Assembly: GCA_964531265.1 (NCBI GenBank)
Contig: CAZHDW010000020.1
Location: 1-32,209, forward strand
Source: Hominenteromicrobium sp964531265
GTDB taxonomy: Bacteria; Bacillota; Clostridia; Oscillospirales; Acutalibacteraceae
Length of the DNA stretch: 32,209 nt
Reading direction: 5' to 3'
Shown: piece by piece, positions 31,992 through 32,209 of the stretch
Layout: every line of letters begins with the position of its first letter
Position numbering within the stretch: position 1 is the first letter of the stretch
Notes under the pieces: generated by a model
Seen by the model: the letters and a program-made list of their open reading frames with translations, nothing else
Database searches by the model: none
What the model was told of the DNA's origin: nothing
Made by a program: the position numbers and the translations under genes

Positions 31992-32087
31992 TATTGATAA
32001 TTTCAAAAAGCTTGCTCAGATATGCTCCGGGTTGATAAGGCAGTATAGAAACTTATTACATCTGTGGCATTGCAAAGGGAAGAAATT

Positions 32088-32120
32088 AGGCTTTGACTTA
32101 GACGGTCAGAGCCTTTTTCT
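32088..32120 (+). terminator. Terminator after the carboxypeptidase gene
   Basis: AGGCTTTGAC pairs with GTCAGAGCCT with one wobble, followed by TTTTCTTTT. The outer flanks TTGCAAA and TTTGCAA can extend it. Confidence 0.82.
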
Positions 32121-32198
32121 TTTGCAATAAAATCCGCACATTCGTCTTTTGATTCGACTTGATTTATAATTAACACATCAAAATCAAGGAGGTTCATT

Positions 32199-32209
32199 AT
32201 GACAACATT
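32199..32209 (+). CDS. Start of an unidentified gene (cut by window end)
   Basis: An ATG at 32199 follows a strong AAGGAGG by 8 bases, and a perfect TATAAT lies at 32165-32170. Only three codons (M-T-T) are visible, so no product can be named. Confidence 0.6.

Noticed and set aside
32003..32197. 64-codon minus-strand frame
   Set aside because: It covers the terminator, promoter and ribosome site of plus-strand genes; its start overlaps the AAGGAGG site of the next gene.

Overview
The window is an ordinary chromosomal segment of a low-to-moderate GC Firmicute, most likely a Clostridia member of the Oscillospiraceae/Ruminococcaceae type. The grounds are: an FMN riboswitch, a SAM-I riboswitch and an L10 leader, each followed by an intrinsic terminator; purine-rich AGGAGG-type ribosome sites with frequent GTG/TTG starts; tRNA genes with encoded CCA; and the family set (RecD2, DUF1934, DUF2325, DUF1540, PFL/ACT pair). 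No prophage, insertion sequence or CRISPR array was seen.

Layout. 1-1756: end of fusA and then tuf, reading into an FMN riboswitch and ribU (to 2598). 2657-4074: SAM-I riboswitch and metK, then a small unknown membrane protein, recD2 and comF (to 7378). 7481-7861: a single DUF2325 gene. On the minus strand, ddl-murI-DUF1934-argS form an operon (12017 down to 7926). 12210-12855 holds a DUF1540 gene (plus) convergent with an XRE regulator (minus). A minus-strand block runs from 18708 down to 12987: lrp-like regulator, aminotransferase, DUF362 ferredoxin, ispE, then from its own promoter an ACT-domain gene and the PFL gene, and finally DUF378. Divergent from lrp is a GH78-like (rhamnosidase-fold) gene (18890-21022). 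Next come tRNA-Gln(CTG) and tRNA-Pro(CGG), a decayed stretch with a HicB-like antitoxin relic, and an unrecognised gene (21957-22748).

22786-26376 is the translation/transcription block rpmG-secE-nusG-rplK-rplA, then rplJ-rplL from its own promoter and L10 leader. It ends at a terminator rather than continuing into rpoBC. Convergent to it is sbcD-sbcC (minus, 30276 to 26442), and divergent from sbcD is a D-alanyl-D-alanine carboxypeptidase (30450-31991). A new gene begins at the last bases (32199).

I found no clearly new multi-gene system. The points most worth checking are in control regions: two RNA elements of identical architecture resembling the 23S rRNA L1-binding site, before rplK and before rplA; the metK terminator, whose 3' arm contains the ribosome site of the next gene; a 12-base element repeated over both divergent promoters of lrp and the GH78-like gene; a perfect palindrome in the ACT/PFL promoter; and the apparent absence of a terminator or clear promoter between tuf and the FMN riboswitch. 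Unknown proteins worth attention are at 4127-4462 and 21957-22748.
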